Shown: positions 42,008 to 53,695 of the stretch, piece after piece
How positions within the stretch are numbered: position 1 is the first letter of the stretch
How the letters are laid out: each line of letters opens with the position of its first letter
Assembly: GCA_021927905.1 (NCBI GenBank)
Contig: BLLK01000058.1
Location: 124,001 to 188,000, forward strand
Length of the DNA: 64,000 nt
Direction of reading: 5' to 3'
DNA from: Chaetoceros tenuissimus
Taxonomy: Eukaryota; Bacillariophyta; Thalassiosirophyceae; Chaetocerotales; Chaetocerotaceae
Position numbers and translations under genes: made by a program
Notes under the pieces: model-generated
What the model saw: only the letters and a program-made list of their open reading frames with translations
Database searches by the model: none
Told to the model about the DNA's origin: nothing

Positions 42008-44106
42008 ATGAGATTTTTATCAATTACTCTCACCATCTTAATGGTAGCATGGACATCTGCTGGTTTCACATTTGATCATGGTCGCAGATCTATCATTAAT
42101 CCTGCGAATATCCATAGACAGATGCCTTTTCAACATAATAGTAGAAATGGAAGTCAAAGAAGCATGGTGGCGATGGAACCAGAACGCGCTTCTGGTAATG
42201 AGAAAGGCGGTAAAAAGAAGAAAAATACTAAGAAAGATGTTCCTACGTTCATTTTAAAGCCAGATGAGCTTCATGATAAGACAAAGGATTTTGAGGAATG
42301 GGAGGGAACTCGTATCCCAAAAGAAGAGATGCTTGGAGACGAAGACATTGAGATGAAGAAAGATTCTACAGTGGAGATTCCTGAAGGGACAACATCAGCT
42401 GCTGCGGCTGCAATGGCTGCTGCTGAAAGAATGGAAAATAGATCTAAAACCGATTTTTCTAAAATTGCAAATCATAATTTTGTTTTTCGAGTTATGAACC
42501 GTGTATTGGTAAGTTCCAAAACTTTTCGTTAAGTTACTGATAGGTTCATTGAACAATATCAAACATACTCACAATTTCACTATCCTAGGGTCCAATATTT
42601 GGCAGAGAGATCGAAAAGAACGTTCCAAAGAGAACCATTCAAGGGGCTTGGATAACAGGGGCATTTGTTTCCATGATGGGTGGACTTGACCCAGTAACAT
42701 CTCTTTTCAGCGCGACTGGTTTTTCATACATTGCTATTACTCCAGGTATTGCTGGAGGATTTGTTCGTGCTGCTGGAGAAGCCACTTGGGATTCTGGGCT
42801 TGTTGCATTAAAGGTAGCAAAGAATATCAGCTCAGCTTTGGGTGTAGACACTACTCGTATTCCAAATGCACAAATTGTTGTTGACGATGACATTGAAACA
42901 ATTATTAAGGATGCCGAGAATACTGTGGCAGAAGTTGAGAATGCACTTCAAATTGCAAAGGAGGAAATCGAAGTTTCAGAAAGTCCAATGGAGACTGCTG
43001 AAAGATTAGCTGAAGAAGCTAGACTTGCTGAAATTGAGTATTTACTTGAAGAAGCCCGTATTGAAAAAGAAACGAAGGAGCTTGAGGCTGAATTTTTGGC
43101 TGAAGAAGCTGCGCTTGCAGAAGAAGAAAGACTTGCAGAAATTGCTCTTGAATTAGTTGATGATGAGCCCATTTTGATGGATGATGACGAAACTGTTGAT
43201 ATTTCTATTCCGTACAATGCTGCAGCAAAGTTGGCCTATGAGGAGAGTGATAAATCTTTGGACTTCGAGACTTTTGAGGAGCAATATATTGAAGACGCAG
43301 TTTCTCTTGTGATTTCCAAGCAACCAATTGATGTTTCAATCCCATACAATGCTGCTGCAAAATTGGCGTATGATACAAGCGATAAATCCATTGATTTTGC
43401 ATCTTTTGAAAAGCAATATATTGAAGACGCAGTTGCTCTTGTAACTAGCAAAAAGGCTGCTGTAGAAAATGAACTAAAAAGGCAAGAAGAGGAAGAGCGA
43501 CTTGCTGAAGAGGCAAGACTCGCAGAACTAGCACGCATTGCAGAAGAAGAGAGATTAGCTGAAGAGGCCAGACTTGCAGAAGAAGATGAGGACGATGATG
43601 ACGTAATTGATGATGATGAATGGGAAGCATCTATCATGCTTGCGGAAGGATTATCACCGGATCTAGCTGGAGAAAAGGGTGAATGGGATGCTGCGCGTCA
43701 ACTAGCAAAGGATTTAGTAGATGAACCAGATGATGAAGTTATTGACTTCAACGCACCTGGTCTTACAGATGAAGAAAGAATGGAACTTATAGGAAAGGCT
43801 GCAAGAGCTGCTGTTGAGCAATTTGAATCATCAAAACAAGAAGAGAATGATTTAGAAGAGCAAGCAAAAGCAAGAAGAAATGAAATGAAAGCTGTGCTCG
43901 AGAAAGAAGGGGTGAATGGTCTTGAAAAGGAAGTAATGGCTTCAGATTCATCGTCAGCAAACGCAGAGTCATCAGTCTCTTCTTCACAGAGTTACGAGAA
44001 GATGACAGTTGTTATGTTGAAGGATGTTCTTCGAAGCCGTGGATTGAAGGTCAGCGGAAGAAAGGCTGAATTGATAGAGAGGCTGAAGGAAGATGACGAA
44101 GCATAA
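42008..44106 (+). CDS. plastid-targeted coiled-coil protein with a C-terminal SAP domain
   Basis: Exons 42008-42508 and 42589-44106 (80-base phase-0 intron) give 672 residues. Residues 1-20 form a signal peptide with Phe just after the small-residue site (SAG-FTF), so plastid import is likely. A moderately hydrophobic Gly/Ala region follows (WITGAFVSMMGGLDPVTSLFSATGFSYIAITPGIAGGFV), then long Glu/Ala/Leu coiled coils (AERLAEEARLAE). A 41-residue unit is duplicated (SIPYNAAAKLAY ... DKS-DF--FE-QYIEDAV). The last 35 residues are a SAP motif (MLKDVLRSRGLKVSGRKAELIERL), a DNA/RNA-binding helix pair. A role in plastid nucleoid or membrane anchoring of DNA is an inference; no close family is recognised. 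Confidence 0.8.
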
Positions 44107-44731
44107 TCAAAACAGCTATCTCTAGAATTGTTTTATTATTAGACCATGCAATAGAATATTTCGGTATGACATATTATTCATTTTTTAAAGTGCTCACGTA
44201 AATATTTCATAGTAAATCTCTTTATTGAATTTTTTGCATCTTTTGAAGACGTTGTGGTATCAGTTTTATTAGTTACTCTGGATATGTAGGTAGAGTTTGC
44301 AGCGCTTATGTAATAAAGGCAAGATATGAAGGATAGAAGAGACATAGATGTGAAAGTTATCAAGATGGGACTCAATTCCTTCCACGGTGGTTATGATTTT
44401 GTTCTTGAAAACTGCATTCCAATGCTGTATGGGAAAAAGACAATGCTGAAAACAAGAGAATGGTTCACGAAAGCAAACTAATCTATCTAACGTTGACAAC
44501 ATTTAAGGATCCACCTGAAAGGTTAAAAATGAAAGCATTTTATCTCAAGAAGTAGAAGCGCAATAGTATTTGTTCTTGGCATGTATACTATCAATTCAGT
44601 GGTCGTTCGAAAACTGCAAAAGGTAGGAGATACTAGAATTAGCTGAGCATAAAAAATGCAAAAATCTCTTCTCTGTTTTTTAAAAAGAGAGGCTTCTGCC
44701 GAATTGAAGCAATGAAAACAAAAGATAACTC
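44107..44731. other. intergenic spacer
   Basis: About 620 bases between the SAP-protein gene and the tRNA-Lys gene. No gene is supported. Confidence 0.5.
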
Positions 44732-44804
44732 CACCCACGGCGGGGATCGAACCCGCGACCACACGGTTAAAAGCCGGGCGCTCTACCGACTGAGCTACGT
44801 GGAC
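44732..44804 (-). tRNA. tRNA-Lys (anticodon UUU)
   Basis: 73 bases. The D-arm TAGCTCAGTCGGTAGAGC, anticodon loop CTTTTAA and T-arm GCGGG-TTCGATC-CCCGC are all present. The acceptor stem (GTCCACG with CGTGGGT) has two G-U pairs at the outer end, and the anticodon stem has one mismatch (28-42). No intron and no encoded CCA. Confidence 0.9.
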
Positions 44805-47800
44805 TTGTCATGCTCATGGCAGGCAAAATTGCATTTATGATTTTTCAAATTTTGAACTTTTTCTTAAATTCCTTGGGTGTATTTTGCGTGCTTTTTCTGT
44901 GCACATCAAGCTTACCTGTGGCAAAAGTGTATCACTACCTTCAACAGATGTGTGTATTCTAACGATTTCCTTAGTAGGAATATTTTAGAGAAGTATACGA
45001 AGATTCATTATGTATTCTGAACATATGAGCTAATGTTTATCTCACATCTGACCTGAACACTACCTCAATCTATCTAAAGATCCTTTCTGTATGCCTTTGA
45101 TTGGGTTATTCCTGATTAGATTTTCAAAATACCTTCTTGTCCATGTACATCAAGAGCCTGTTGAATACCATTCTCAGTGACACTGTCCAGTACAGAAGTA
45201 CCCTCGCTACTCTCCTCCAGATAAGCTTAATGCACTATCATAAACTAATGATTCCAATCCCTCAGCCAAAGCGGGCGTAAGTTTGACTAATTGAGCTACT
45301 GAGCATAAACTACCAACTTGGAATCACTTGTATATTCTTTCCATACGAATTCCTTGCTCAAATAATGTCATTAAACAATCTCGCAGCTTGTACAACTACT
45401 CCAATCATTTCACATAGACTGTTTTGAGTGACAGTGCCTGCATCAGTCACACTGACATTAACTGCACCTCCAAAATATCATTAAATCTAAGCAAGAGTTT
45501 ACTAAACGTAATCTATTCACCTCGTGTAGTTCCTACAACCACAGTGGTGATTCCTTTCTTCATCTTGAATTAAAGCCCTTCAATCTCAGGGTCGGTGGCT
45601 TTTGATTATGATATTCGATAGTATCGTCTGTATCTACAAAATCTAGACAGAAGAAATTCCGAAAGATTTGTCAAGGCTGTAGACTACCAAGGACATTGAT
45701 TGGTTCGAATAAGTTTGTGCCTTTGTCATGCCAAGTCACACAACTGACTTGCGAAACTCCTTAATTCCATCACCATAGGCCATGTCATGTGAGAGAAGTC
45801 AAAAAAGTTTCTCAAGGACACTGAAAGACAGTTGAAGTGACTTGCGAAAAAAGCATAGAACAACATACTCTCATCAATGTTTCAGCATCTAAGAGAAGAG
45901 GGTATTTCGTCAACGTATCACACACTGGTTTTTCTCTTTCTACGAAACAATTAACTTCGCCTTCTATCTTCTTTTGATCCAATACCATAAATGCATTTCA
46001 AAAGAAGAAGAATTCATAGTATAACATTCTTTACGTAACTCACGCAAGGCTACAAGAGATTTCCCACGCGAGATGTGCTTTTTCGTTGGACTTTCCTTCA
46101 CCCTCAACTACCATCTCATTAGGATATCTGTCGATTAGAGATTCGAGAGGGGCTAGGGTAAAGTATTCAAGCAAGAGAGTCTATAGCGGCATCAATATCA
46201 CAGTATATCTAGCAGAAGTAATAGGTGGACTTGATATTAATAAAATGCAGTTCAAGATAGTGGTTGTGATCAAGGATGTAAAGCACATGACTTCTAATAA
46301 ATGCCCCAAGACCAAATAGACCTACAATAAAAGATGCTTTTTCTGTAATTCTCACCTCTAAGAAGTTCTACAATAGAATGCGAGTCTTGTTTACTGAGTA
46401 CACCACATCCTTTTGTTAATAATTCGAATCCTTCAATTTCCTTTGACATGTTTAACAATTTGAAGTGCATTTCCCACTGTCCATTACCTCCAGTGCCATT
46501 CTATGCAAGGTGAAGGACTCCAGTTGGATTACATCTACTGCTTGTTGACAGGTATGGATGACCACACTTTTGCCTTAAATGGCACAGAGCATTTTATATT
46601 TTGACAATCTTATTTGACTTCTCCGCCACTCTATCTTATCCCTTGTTGTGAGCAATTTTGATAAAAGTAGAAAAGCAAAGGACTCCATTGATGCGAGTTT
46701 GGCAAAAACATTCCTCGGCAACGTGACTCTAGCCTAGGACCTAGTAGTGTATTATTTACAAAATTGAGAGATTCCAGATGCTAAAAACGAACCCTACTCT
46801 CCCTGCTAGTAATCAAACCGATTTGCCAAGCTGAAAAATGCTCCCAAGATCATCGATGAAAAATCTGGCACAAACAATTGGATGACTGAAAGATTGCAAC
46901 ACTTTGGAAAAAATATATTTGTGGATACAAGGTAGGAACCCGTCGGTTTGAAACACTCTTTCGAAAGCGTAGAGTACTATAAGACTATCGGGTACCCCAT
47001 CTGTAGTCGCCCAGGTATCTAATCAAGCCATCGGTGCAAGTTCGTGTAGAGAATGAAGCATGCAGCAAAGCAAATGAGATATTTTTAGGTAGAAGGTGCT
47101 ACAATCCCTGTAAGTACTGGAGTGCCAAGTATGCTCAAGAAAGATTAATTCAAGTCTTCTGATAGAATAGAAATAAAGGCAGGCTATGGAATAAGTGAAC
47201 ATAGAACACAAGATTACGAAGATTGTGAGTATATAGAAAAGGATCTCGTCTTACAGCAAAAAATCTCACTGTAGGAATTCAGACCCAGTCGATCAGGCGA
47301 CTAGTGCCTAATAAGGAAGAAACCTAGAATCCTCTTGTTCAGTAGCCTGATTCTAAGCATGCCTTTGAAGCCTATGTCCTTTCAATTGGATCGAGACTGA
47401 TCTTTTCGCGAAGTATATCATTATGGAAAAATGCATCAATCTGTGCGTCCATAAGCGAACAGAGATGCATTATAGCTCACTCTAACCTTGCATGTTACAA
47501 CCTCCTTCTTTCAATCTAGTATTTCCCGACCTTGTTCAACGTGGTCATAGACAAATTCATCTGATTACATCATTGGCAAGAATTTGAACTTAATCAACTT
47601 ATCTTGGGCCTTATCTCATCTATTGGAACATGTTTCGATTGCTCTCAAGGAATAAACTCGAGAAGAACAGAAGTTCTTCTATTCATGATTCATATATTCT
47701 ATGATGTAAACAAATACTAGAATTCATGATCATAGAAATAAAATAAAATCTAAGACTTCAAAAGATTGAGATTGTTGTTGTTGTGATGGAGCCTATACGC

Positions 47801-49224
47801 GTCAATGCTAATCGTGACGAGCTTGAGTGATAACATTTTAGACACAGTCTAGCTTCTATCTTTCTTCTTCTTTATGGTGTTTTCTATAGAGAGAAATATA
47901 CTAACACTTCAGCATTGAATATCAAGCAACCAATATGAATCAGTGTCACATAAATTAGAACATTGTAATTTATGTTGCAATGTTTCAAGTCAATCTTGAC
48001 TTTACAAAGAGCAACGGCAGGTGGTGACCATGCAGATCTAGAAATATGTTTCGAATTGCTACGTCTACATCCATCGGTAATATATGAGCGGTCAAGGGCG
48101 AATTCAAATGGTTTGTTGTCGTAGAAAGAACCAAAAAGTATTGAGTTGAAATTTATCGAAAACATGTACTTGGTACTTACCCACAATGAAGCAATTTCTT
48201 TTGAATGGCACAGCTTCAGTACGACAATATGGTGTTCACAATAAATACGTGTATTCTATACATATTGACTCACATGAATTCAAAGTTTGTGTTAGTGATA
48301 GGGTGCTAGGGTGGTAGGTACAAAAGATCTACATCGACCTCAGATCGAATACTATAAAATCGATACGTGCATCTGTGTTGTAAAATCTCCTGACGTATCT
48401 TGAAAACCTTGAAAGAAGCCAACGAGATCTTATGAGGTAGCAGAAAGTGCCACCACCAACTCTTTATCTTGGAGAGCCGTCAATTGGGTCAAATGCAGAA
48501 CTAACAAGAAACCCATCGGTCTGAAAGTCTAGCTTCCTCTTTATGGTTTTAGAATTGATAGAATCTCTGTTTACCTTTTCAAAAGATAAGACTTCGAATG
48601 ATCCACTCACTGGCAGAGTATGAAATCTAGATACAGACTTAGGTTTCCTTCTTTCGTCTCTCAATGCAGAATGGATCCAAATGTTTCTCTCGTACACTTC
48701 TGCAGTAGCAATCCAAACATTTCACCGAAAGCATTCAGAATGAAATTGATAAGAAGATTCTTCGCCATGACGACTTTATGATTATTACTCTTCGCATTTG
48801 TAGCGTAAGAGTAAGCACCTTCAGGGGCTATTGACCTCGGATACGATGCATCCATACTTGTAGTTTCATTTTTACAAGGAAAATTATAAACACGTTTTGG
48901 AGAATATTTTTAGAAACTCATCAATATGGTTTATCTTAAGAATCTCCTCCTATCTCGTTTTAGATGCGGGCATGGGGATAGCAATAATGACATGATCGCA
49001 TAAGAACGAACGAAACACTTAAAAAAGCTTCAGCATCAAGAACCGTAAAGTGCAATTGATAGATTTTTCTTGTCCTCGTCAATATCAGATTCAAGCATCT
49101 TTCCTTTCATCTCATCTTTGTTCTCCAAAACAAATCGTGTCCAAATAGTATCACGAAGTAGGATAGCTACATGATTGCTAGGGAAGGCAAAAGCTACTGA
49201 TGCATCTTATACTACTCCTAGTAA

Positions 49225-49668
49225 ATGCAAGCAAATATTTTCATTCTGAGGATCTTTTTATGGCATGATGCATTACGGAAATCTAACTTCGTGACCTGTA
49301 AAAAGCCATCAACATGTGCAAAAGAGGTAGATCCTTTGCTAATTGTTCTTCCTTTATATAGAGGATACCATAATCAGGATCTAGATACGGAGATAACGCC
49401 TGTTTCTTTTACAGAGAAGATGTTAGGTGGTTTTCTTACAGTCGATACCAAAACAGCAACTCCGCTATGTCATCACATCGACCCCTTCACAGACACCTTT
49501 TTTGCTTCAGTCATGACCAGAGTGACAGTAGAATTTGATGGTATATATTCTCATGTTACTTCATGTGCCACCTGCATTTCAATGTATAATCCACAAAGAC
49601 AAACAAAGCGACTGGGAACTACTTCAGCTCCAAAATCTTATACCTTTTCCATCGTGAAAATGAGCTAA
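49225..49668 (+). CDS. weak hypothetical open frame
   Basis: 147 codons starting MQANIFILRIFLWHD, no signal peptide logic and no domain known to me. The part VDTKTATPLCHHIDPFTDTF has protein-like composition. A similar DNA phrase, CATGTTACTTCATGT, recurs at about 49553 and 50192. More likely a relic than a working gene. Confidence 0.2.
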   Translation: MQANIFILRIFLWHDALRKSNFVTCKKPSTCAKEVDPLLIVLPLYRGYHNQDLDTEITPVSFTEKMLGGFLTVDTKTATPLCHHIDPFTDTFFASVMTRVTVEFDGIYSHVTSCATCISMYNPQRQTKRLGTTSAPKSYTFSIVKMS

Positions 49669-51854
49669 TGCAAAGAAGATAACGGAGATGTATAGTATTT
49701 TGAACACAGAAGATTTGTACCCGTGGATGGATTATCTACTCTTGTGATATGGATCAGAATCGATAAAAGGAGGAGGTTACCCTCCAAGACTCTCAAAGGA
49801 TCTCAACAACTCTTATAGAACAGAACTTGGTTCATTAGTGGGAATGATTAACTGTTTCGGGGCACATACGGCATTGTAACTATGCGGATCCACTCATGCC
49901 ATTGTTACGACATACTACGCGTCGATAATCACATCTAGCGACAACCATGGTGCAGTGTCATGTTTAACTCAAAAGCATTCGCCACTTCATTGGACCTCAC
50001 CACTCATAGACCTTTGGGAGTCAATACCATTGCCTCGGCGTACAAAGGTCAAAGGACATGCTGCTGACCTTCACAGACGCTTAACCTTTTCGACCATCTG
50101 AATTATATGGTGTAAAGGATGTCATTTCCATGTACCACCACCGGAAGATTTCTCATAAGGTGTAGATTTGCCATTCTTGTAGATCATTCACATGTTACTT
50201 CATGTCTAATATCAGCAACGAAAGATGCAATGGATAATTAGACAGTTTATGATTATTGGACAACGACTACCGAAAACTAAGGTACATCTACTTACTTGTC
50301 TAGCCACATCCTAGACTAGAGAAGACTGCTGGTAGAAATTGAAGTTTTTATGACTTCTATAAATAGAATCAATATTACTAGCTCACTTTATTCCAAATAC
50401 TTTCAATTAAATCATAAAGATGCACATGAAATGACAATAAAATAATAAGACCTGGCTTCTACAGATTAGATCACCTACGGAAGCACAATTAGTCCGCCAA
50501 TTGATGAGTTCTTACATAATGACATGCTCAGGGAATGAATTGGACTCGATATGATCGAAATGGTAAAGCCTTTGTAAGCACGCTATAAAAGTCCTCTTGT
50601 CAAGTCGGCCCAATAACTTTGTTCGACAGCCTCAAAGAGGCTTATAAGTCTGAGGTAGACTTTTGTGTAAAAGCTGGGTCAATTTTGCTCATGAAGTCCT
50701 GAGCATAAGCTCATTACTTGAAAAAAAGACAGTGCTACAGAGCAAATGTGCAACGGACTTATGAATGAACTGTACGTAGATATAAACTGCAGAGTTTTAA
50801 ATCAAGCAAGCACAATGTATAAGTTAAGCATGCTATGAAAATGACCAAAGATGGAGTGAAGACCTACTATGATCCTACTCTGGAAACCATGTGGAATGCC
50901 TCACTTTCTAAATCTGAGGTTGTTTCTTGTGTTTATCCATTTCTTTGTTTGGATAAAGAAAGAAGAACGCCAACCTAGTTCTAGCAACTTCTATCATTTC
51001 AAAACCTGGTATCATCGGCTTTGTGTAAGTAGGAAAATGGCAGAAGACTTTTCGATCCACAGAAATAATGCAAGCATTTCGAACCATGGAATTTCCAGCC
51101 ATACAAGTAAATACCTTCACACAAATCATTTACTAGCCTCACTAACGCCTTACTTTCTTGAGTAGATGTATTACCGATCGTTGTAGCTCATTGCAATAGT
51201 ACATTAAAGATTCTCAGCTAGAGCGAAAGCACTTAAATAGCAACAATTCATGTCTACCTCCTTGATTATGGATAGAAATCTTGGTCCTTGCCCGAAATTA
51301 TATTTTTTGCATTCATCGCCTTTGTGGATTTAGATGATTGTTACTATTATTCAATTTGAAATGGAGTGACATATCACTTTTTATTCCAAATACTTTTCCA
51401 CAACCTTGGCCATTACAACTAAATTGTAATCTTTCGAATACCATAATACATGTACTATACGTCAAGGTAGACAAGTAATGTTCACTCACTCATTTTTAGT
51501 CACAAAGGTGAGATGTAATAATGATCTAATTCAAATTGTAACCAAAAATCATGTAAAGGGAAACTTAGATACGTTCACCTTCAATTCATTATTAAACCCT
51601 TTGCCACATGAGTACGCGAAAAATGCGTAACTGTAGCGCACATTCAAAACATTTCTGTAGTCGACCAATCTCATAATTCCAAGTGCTACATACGCTGAAG
51701 ACCTCTACATGTCTTCATGATGAATAGCATCAAAAAATCAATACGCAATTGACTTAGGATACTGATGACTTGTTTTGTTGCTTTCAAAGAAAGTTTTAGA
51801 ATCATTTCGACAATCATCTCGATCATACGTACGTAGCTCCAATGATAGCAACAT

Positions 51855-51886
51855 CCCTGATGACGCAATGGTAATGCATCTGACTA
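51855..51886 (+). pseudogene. partial tRNA-like sequence
   Basis: CCCTGATGACGCAATGGTAA and the following bases (TGCATCTGACT) resemble the 5' half of the tRNA-Arg gene 187 bases downstream (D-arm GGCGCAATGGTAGCGCATC). It loses similarity at the anticodon loop, so it is a fragment. Confidence 0.55.
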
Positions 51887-52041
51887 TATTGATCATATTG
51901 CGCAAAAGGTGAAAGCCTGTTAATTAAGAAATACAGTCATTGCCATTCTTGACTTGCAGAAATTTTCAAATGAAAAATTCCAATGACTCTTTCATATAAT
52001 ACGATATCATATATTGACATGTCACCCGTCTTTGCAACAAC

Positions 52042-52115
52042 TTCCTTGCTGGCGCAATGGTAGCGCATCAGACTTCTAATCTGGGGGTTCCGGGTTCGAA
52101 ACCCGGGTAAGGAAT
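52042..52115 (+). tRNA. tRNA-Arg (anticodon UCU)
   Basis: 74 bases with full cloverleaf: acceptor TTCCTTG with TAAGGAA (one G-U pair), D-arm GCGCAATGGTAGCGC, anticodon stem CAGAC/TCTG around loop CTTCTAA, T-arm CCGGG-TTCGAAA-CCCGG. It is followed by TTTT, a polymerase III stop. Confidence 0.92.
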
Positions 52116-52675
52116 GTTTTGCTGCCTTTAAACATCTCCTTTTGTTGTTCTTGATGCCCTTGATCGATAGAGCAAAGAACGAAAGGAATGGAGCTCATAG
52201 TTATTGAGATATAATACTTTTCATTTTGACCCTGTCGTCGGGTTCAATCCCCGCTTGTCTCCTGTCTTTTTTCCTTTTCTTCAAGTTGTATTTATCTCAT
52301 CTTGTTTCATTTCGCATGATGTTGCATCATCATGCCTGCGTTGGATGTTTCCAATGCTTTTTTCACCGTTAAACAAATATAACCGTTTTTTAATTATCGA
52401 AATCTTCCTTTTTTTTGCTTCTTCGCGTTTTGATATATATGAATGTAACTAACTAACCTTAAAGTAGGCGCAAATGTCTTTTGTAATATACGGAGATTGC
52501 ATTTATTAGTTGCATTATTCGCAGATAAAGAATACCTGACGAAGTGCTTGTTTTTGATTTTGTTGTTGTTGATGTACTTGATTATAGCGACAAGAAAAAA
52601 CAAAATCAAGCATCTACTTCTTGAAATATGTTGTAATTATGAATGCTTCTTTCAATATTATCAGTCTATAGTTAA
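52116..52675. other. intergenic spacer with tRNA 3' fragment
   Basis: About 560 bases. It contains the T-arm-like fragment at 52225-52262, T-rich runs and no gene. Confidence 0.5.
52225..52262 (+). pseudogene. tRNA 3'-half fragment
   Basis: CGGG-TTCAATC-CCCG at 52239-52253 is a good T-arm with an internal polymerase III B-box. I cannot pair its flanks into a complete tRNA. Confidence 0.45.
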
Positions 52676-53695
52676 CTACGACGGTGATATTCCACTCTGC
52701 CGTAATTGAAACTTGCTCCACATGACAGATATTGAACTTCCAATTGCCAGCGTGATTGGAACAACTGCCACCACAGTTGATATACTTGCGATTGCTCCGA
52801 GTACAGCTGCAGGATTATTTCTCATGCAGAATCCCAGGAGAAGCTGTAATGTCAATGAGCATACAGCACCAAGCATTGTTCCAGTCATATAGTTCAAAGT
52901 AGATATCTTGTTTGAAAATCCAGCAGCTAGCATCATTGGAGCTCTGAAACCTACTGAAAATCTAATGACAAACCCAGCCAAGTCACCAGCTTCTTCCAAC
53001 TTTGCCAATACGCGGTCACGTTTCCTTGTGGAAGGAGTAGGAATGACACACACCTCCTCCTCTTCATCCTTTTCATCCTTCAATATATTCATATATTCCA
53101 AATTTTGATCATCACAAAAATTAACTCGTTCTTTTTGCAAACCCATCTTTTTACTCAAAGGATGTAGCAATCCTTTTCCTAGCGCCTTGCCTATGGAAAA
53201 TGTAATTATATCACTTAAAACCACACCTGCATACAAAGCCAAAATCATGGCATTTCTTTTAGAGGCATGTAAGGTCGATAAAGTTGTTCCAGCAAATATA
53301 CACATGGCATCTTCACTGATTGGTACACCAAAGCCCGCAGCAACCAAAGAAAGGAAATATGCACTTGGTGGTGTAGTTGATAGAACTTCTGTTATTGCTA
53401 CTAACGCTTCTGCAGGAGACGACGAAGACATGGCTGACGAGGAAAATATTGCGAGAGTCTGTCCTATTGACTCTATGACGGATGGCGTAGCTTCCATTGA
53501 TACACAGCGTCCAAAAGAATCTTTATTTGATATTCTATTCAATGTGAAGGAATTTTTATTTGCATTTTGACTTTTGAAACTTGTACCCTTTTGGAGTATT
53601 CTTTGAGTTTGTATAGATGAAAATCCTAGACAACCTTGTAAAGAAATTTGAAGTGTGAAAAGGGAAAGAGCTAGAACAAATTGTATCCTTCTCAT
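52676..53695 (-). CDS. DedA/VTT-domain membrane protein, plastid-targeted
   Basis: A 339-residue protein in one exon. The DedA/VTT hallmarks are visible: GFGVPISEDAMCIFAGTTLS, YAGVVLSDIITFSIGKALG, and the helix with the conserved Arg and Pro, AGFVIRFSVGFRAPMMLAAGFS, then MTGTMLGAVCSL. VTT proteins are lipid scramblases or membrane-homeostasis transporters. The N-terminus is a signal peptide with LG-FSS at the likely cleavage site, predicting the plastid (or its envelope). A charged loop (LKDEKDEEEEVC) is inserted between the second and third spans, longer than in bacterial DedA. Confidence 0.85.
   Translation of the reverse strand: MRRIQFVLALSLFTLQISLQGCLGFSSIQTQRILQKGTSFKSQNANKNSFTLNRISNKDSFGRCVSMEATPSVIESIGQTLAIFSSSAMSSSSPAEALVAITEVLSTTPPSAYFLSLVAAGFGVPISEDAMCIFAGTTLSTLHASKRNAMILALYAGVVLSDIITFSIGKALGKGLLHPLSKKMGLQKERVNFCDDQNLEYMNILKDEKDEEEEVCVIPTPSTRKRDRVLAKLEEAGDLAGFVIRFSVGFRAPMMLAAGFSNKISTLNYMTGTMLGAVCSLTLQLLLGFCMRNNPAAVLGAIASISTVVAVVPITLAIGSSISVMWSKFQLRQSGISPS

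Larger units (their letters stand above)
44805..52041. other. gene desert of about 7.2 kb between two tRNA genes
   Basis: No frame longer than about 150 codons and no recognisable domain on either strand. The longest is at 49225-49668 on the plus strand. Base composition is less A/T-run-rich than true spacers, and protein-like fragments recur on the minus strand (FQTDGFL near 46935-46960 and again near 48505-48530). This looks like decayed coding or element sequence. I found no reverse transcriptase, integrase or LTR that I could defend. Confidence 0.55.

Noticed and set aside
45262-45306. Another tRNA-like fragment on the minus strand
   Set aside because: Only the AGCTCA box-A-like phrase fits; no T-arm or stems.
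44805-52041. Intact retrotransposon
   Set aside because: No LTR pair and no reverse transcriptase or integrase motif could be read in any frame.
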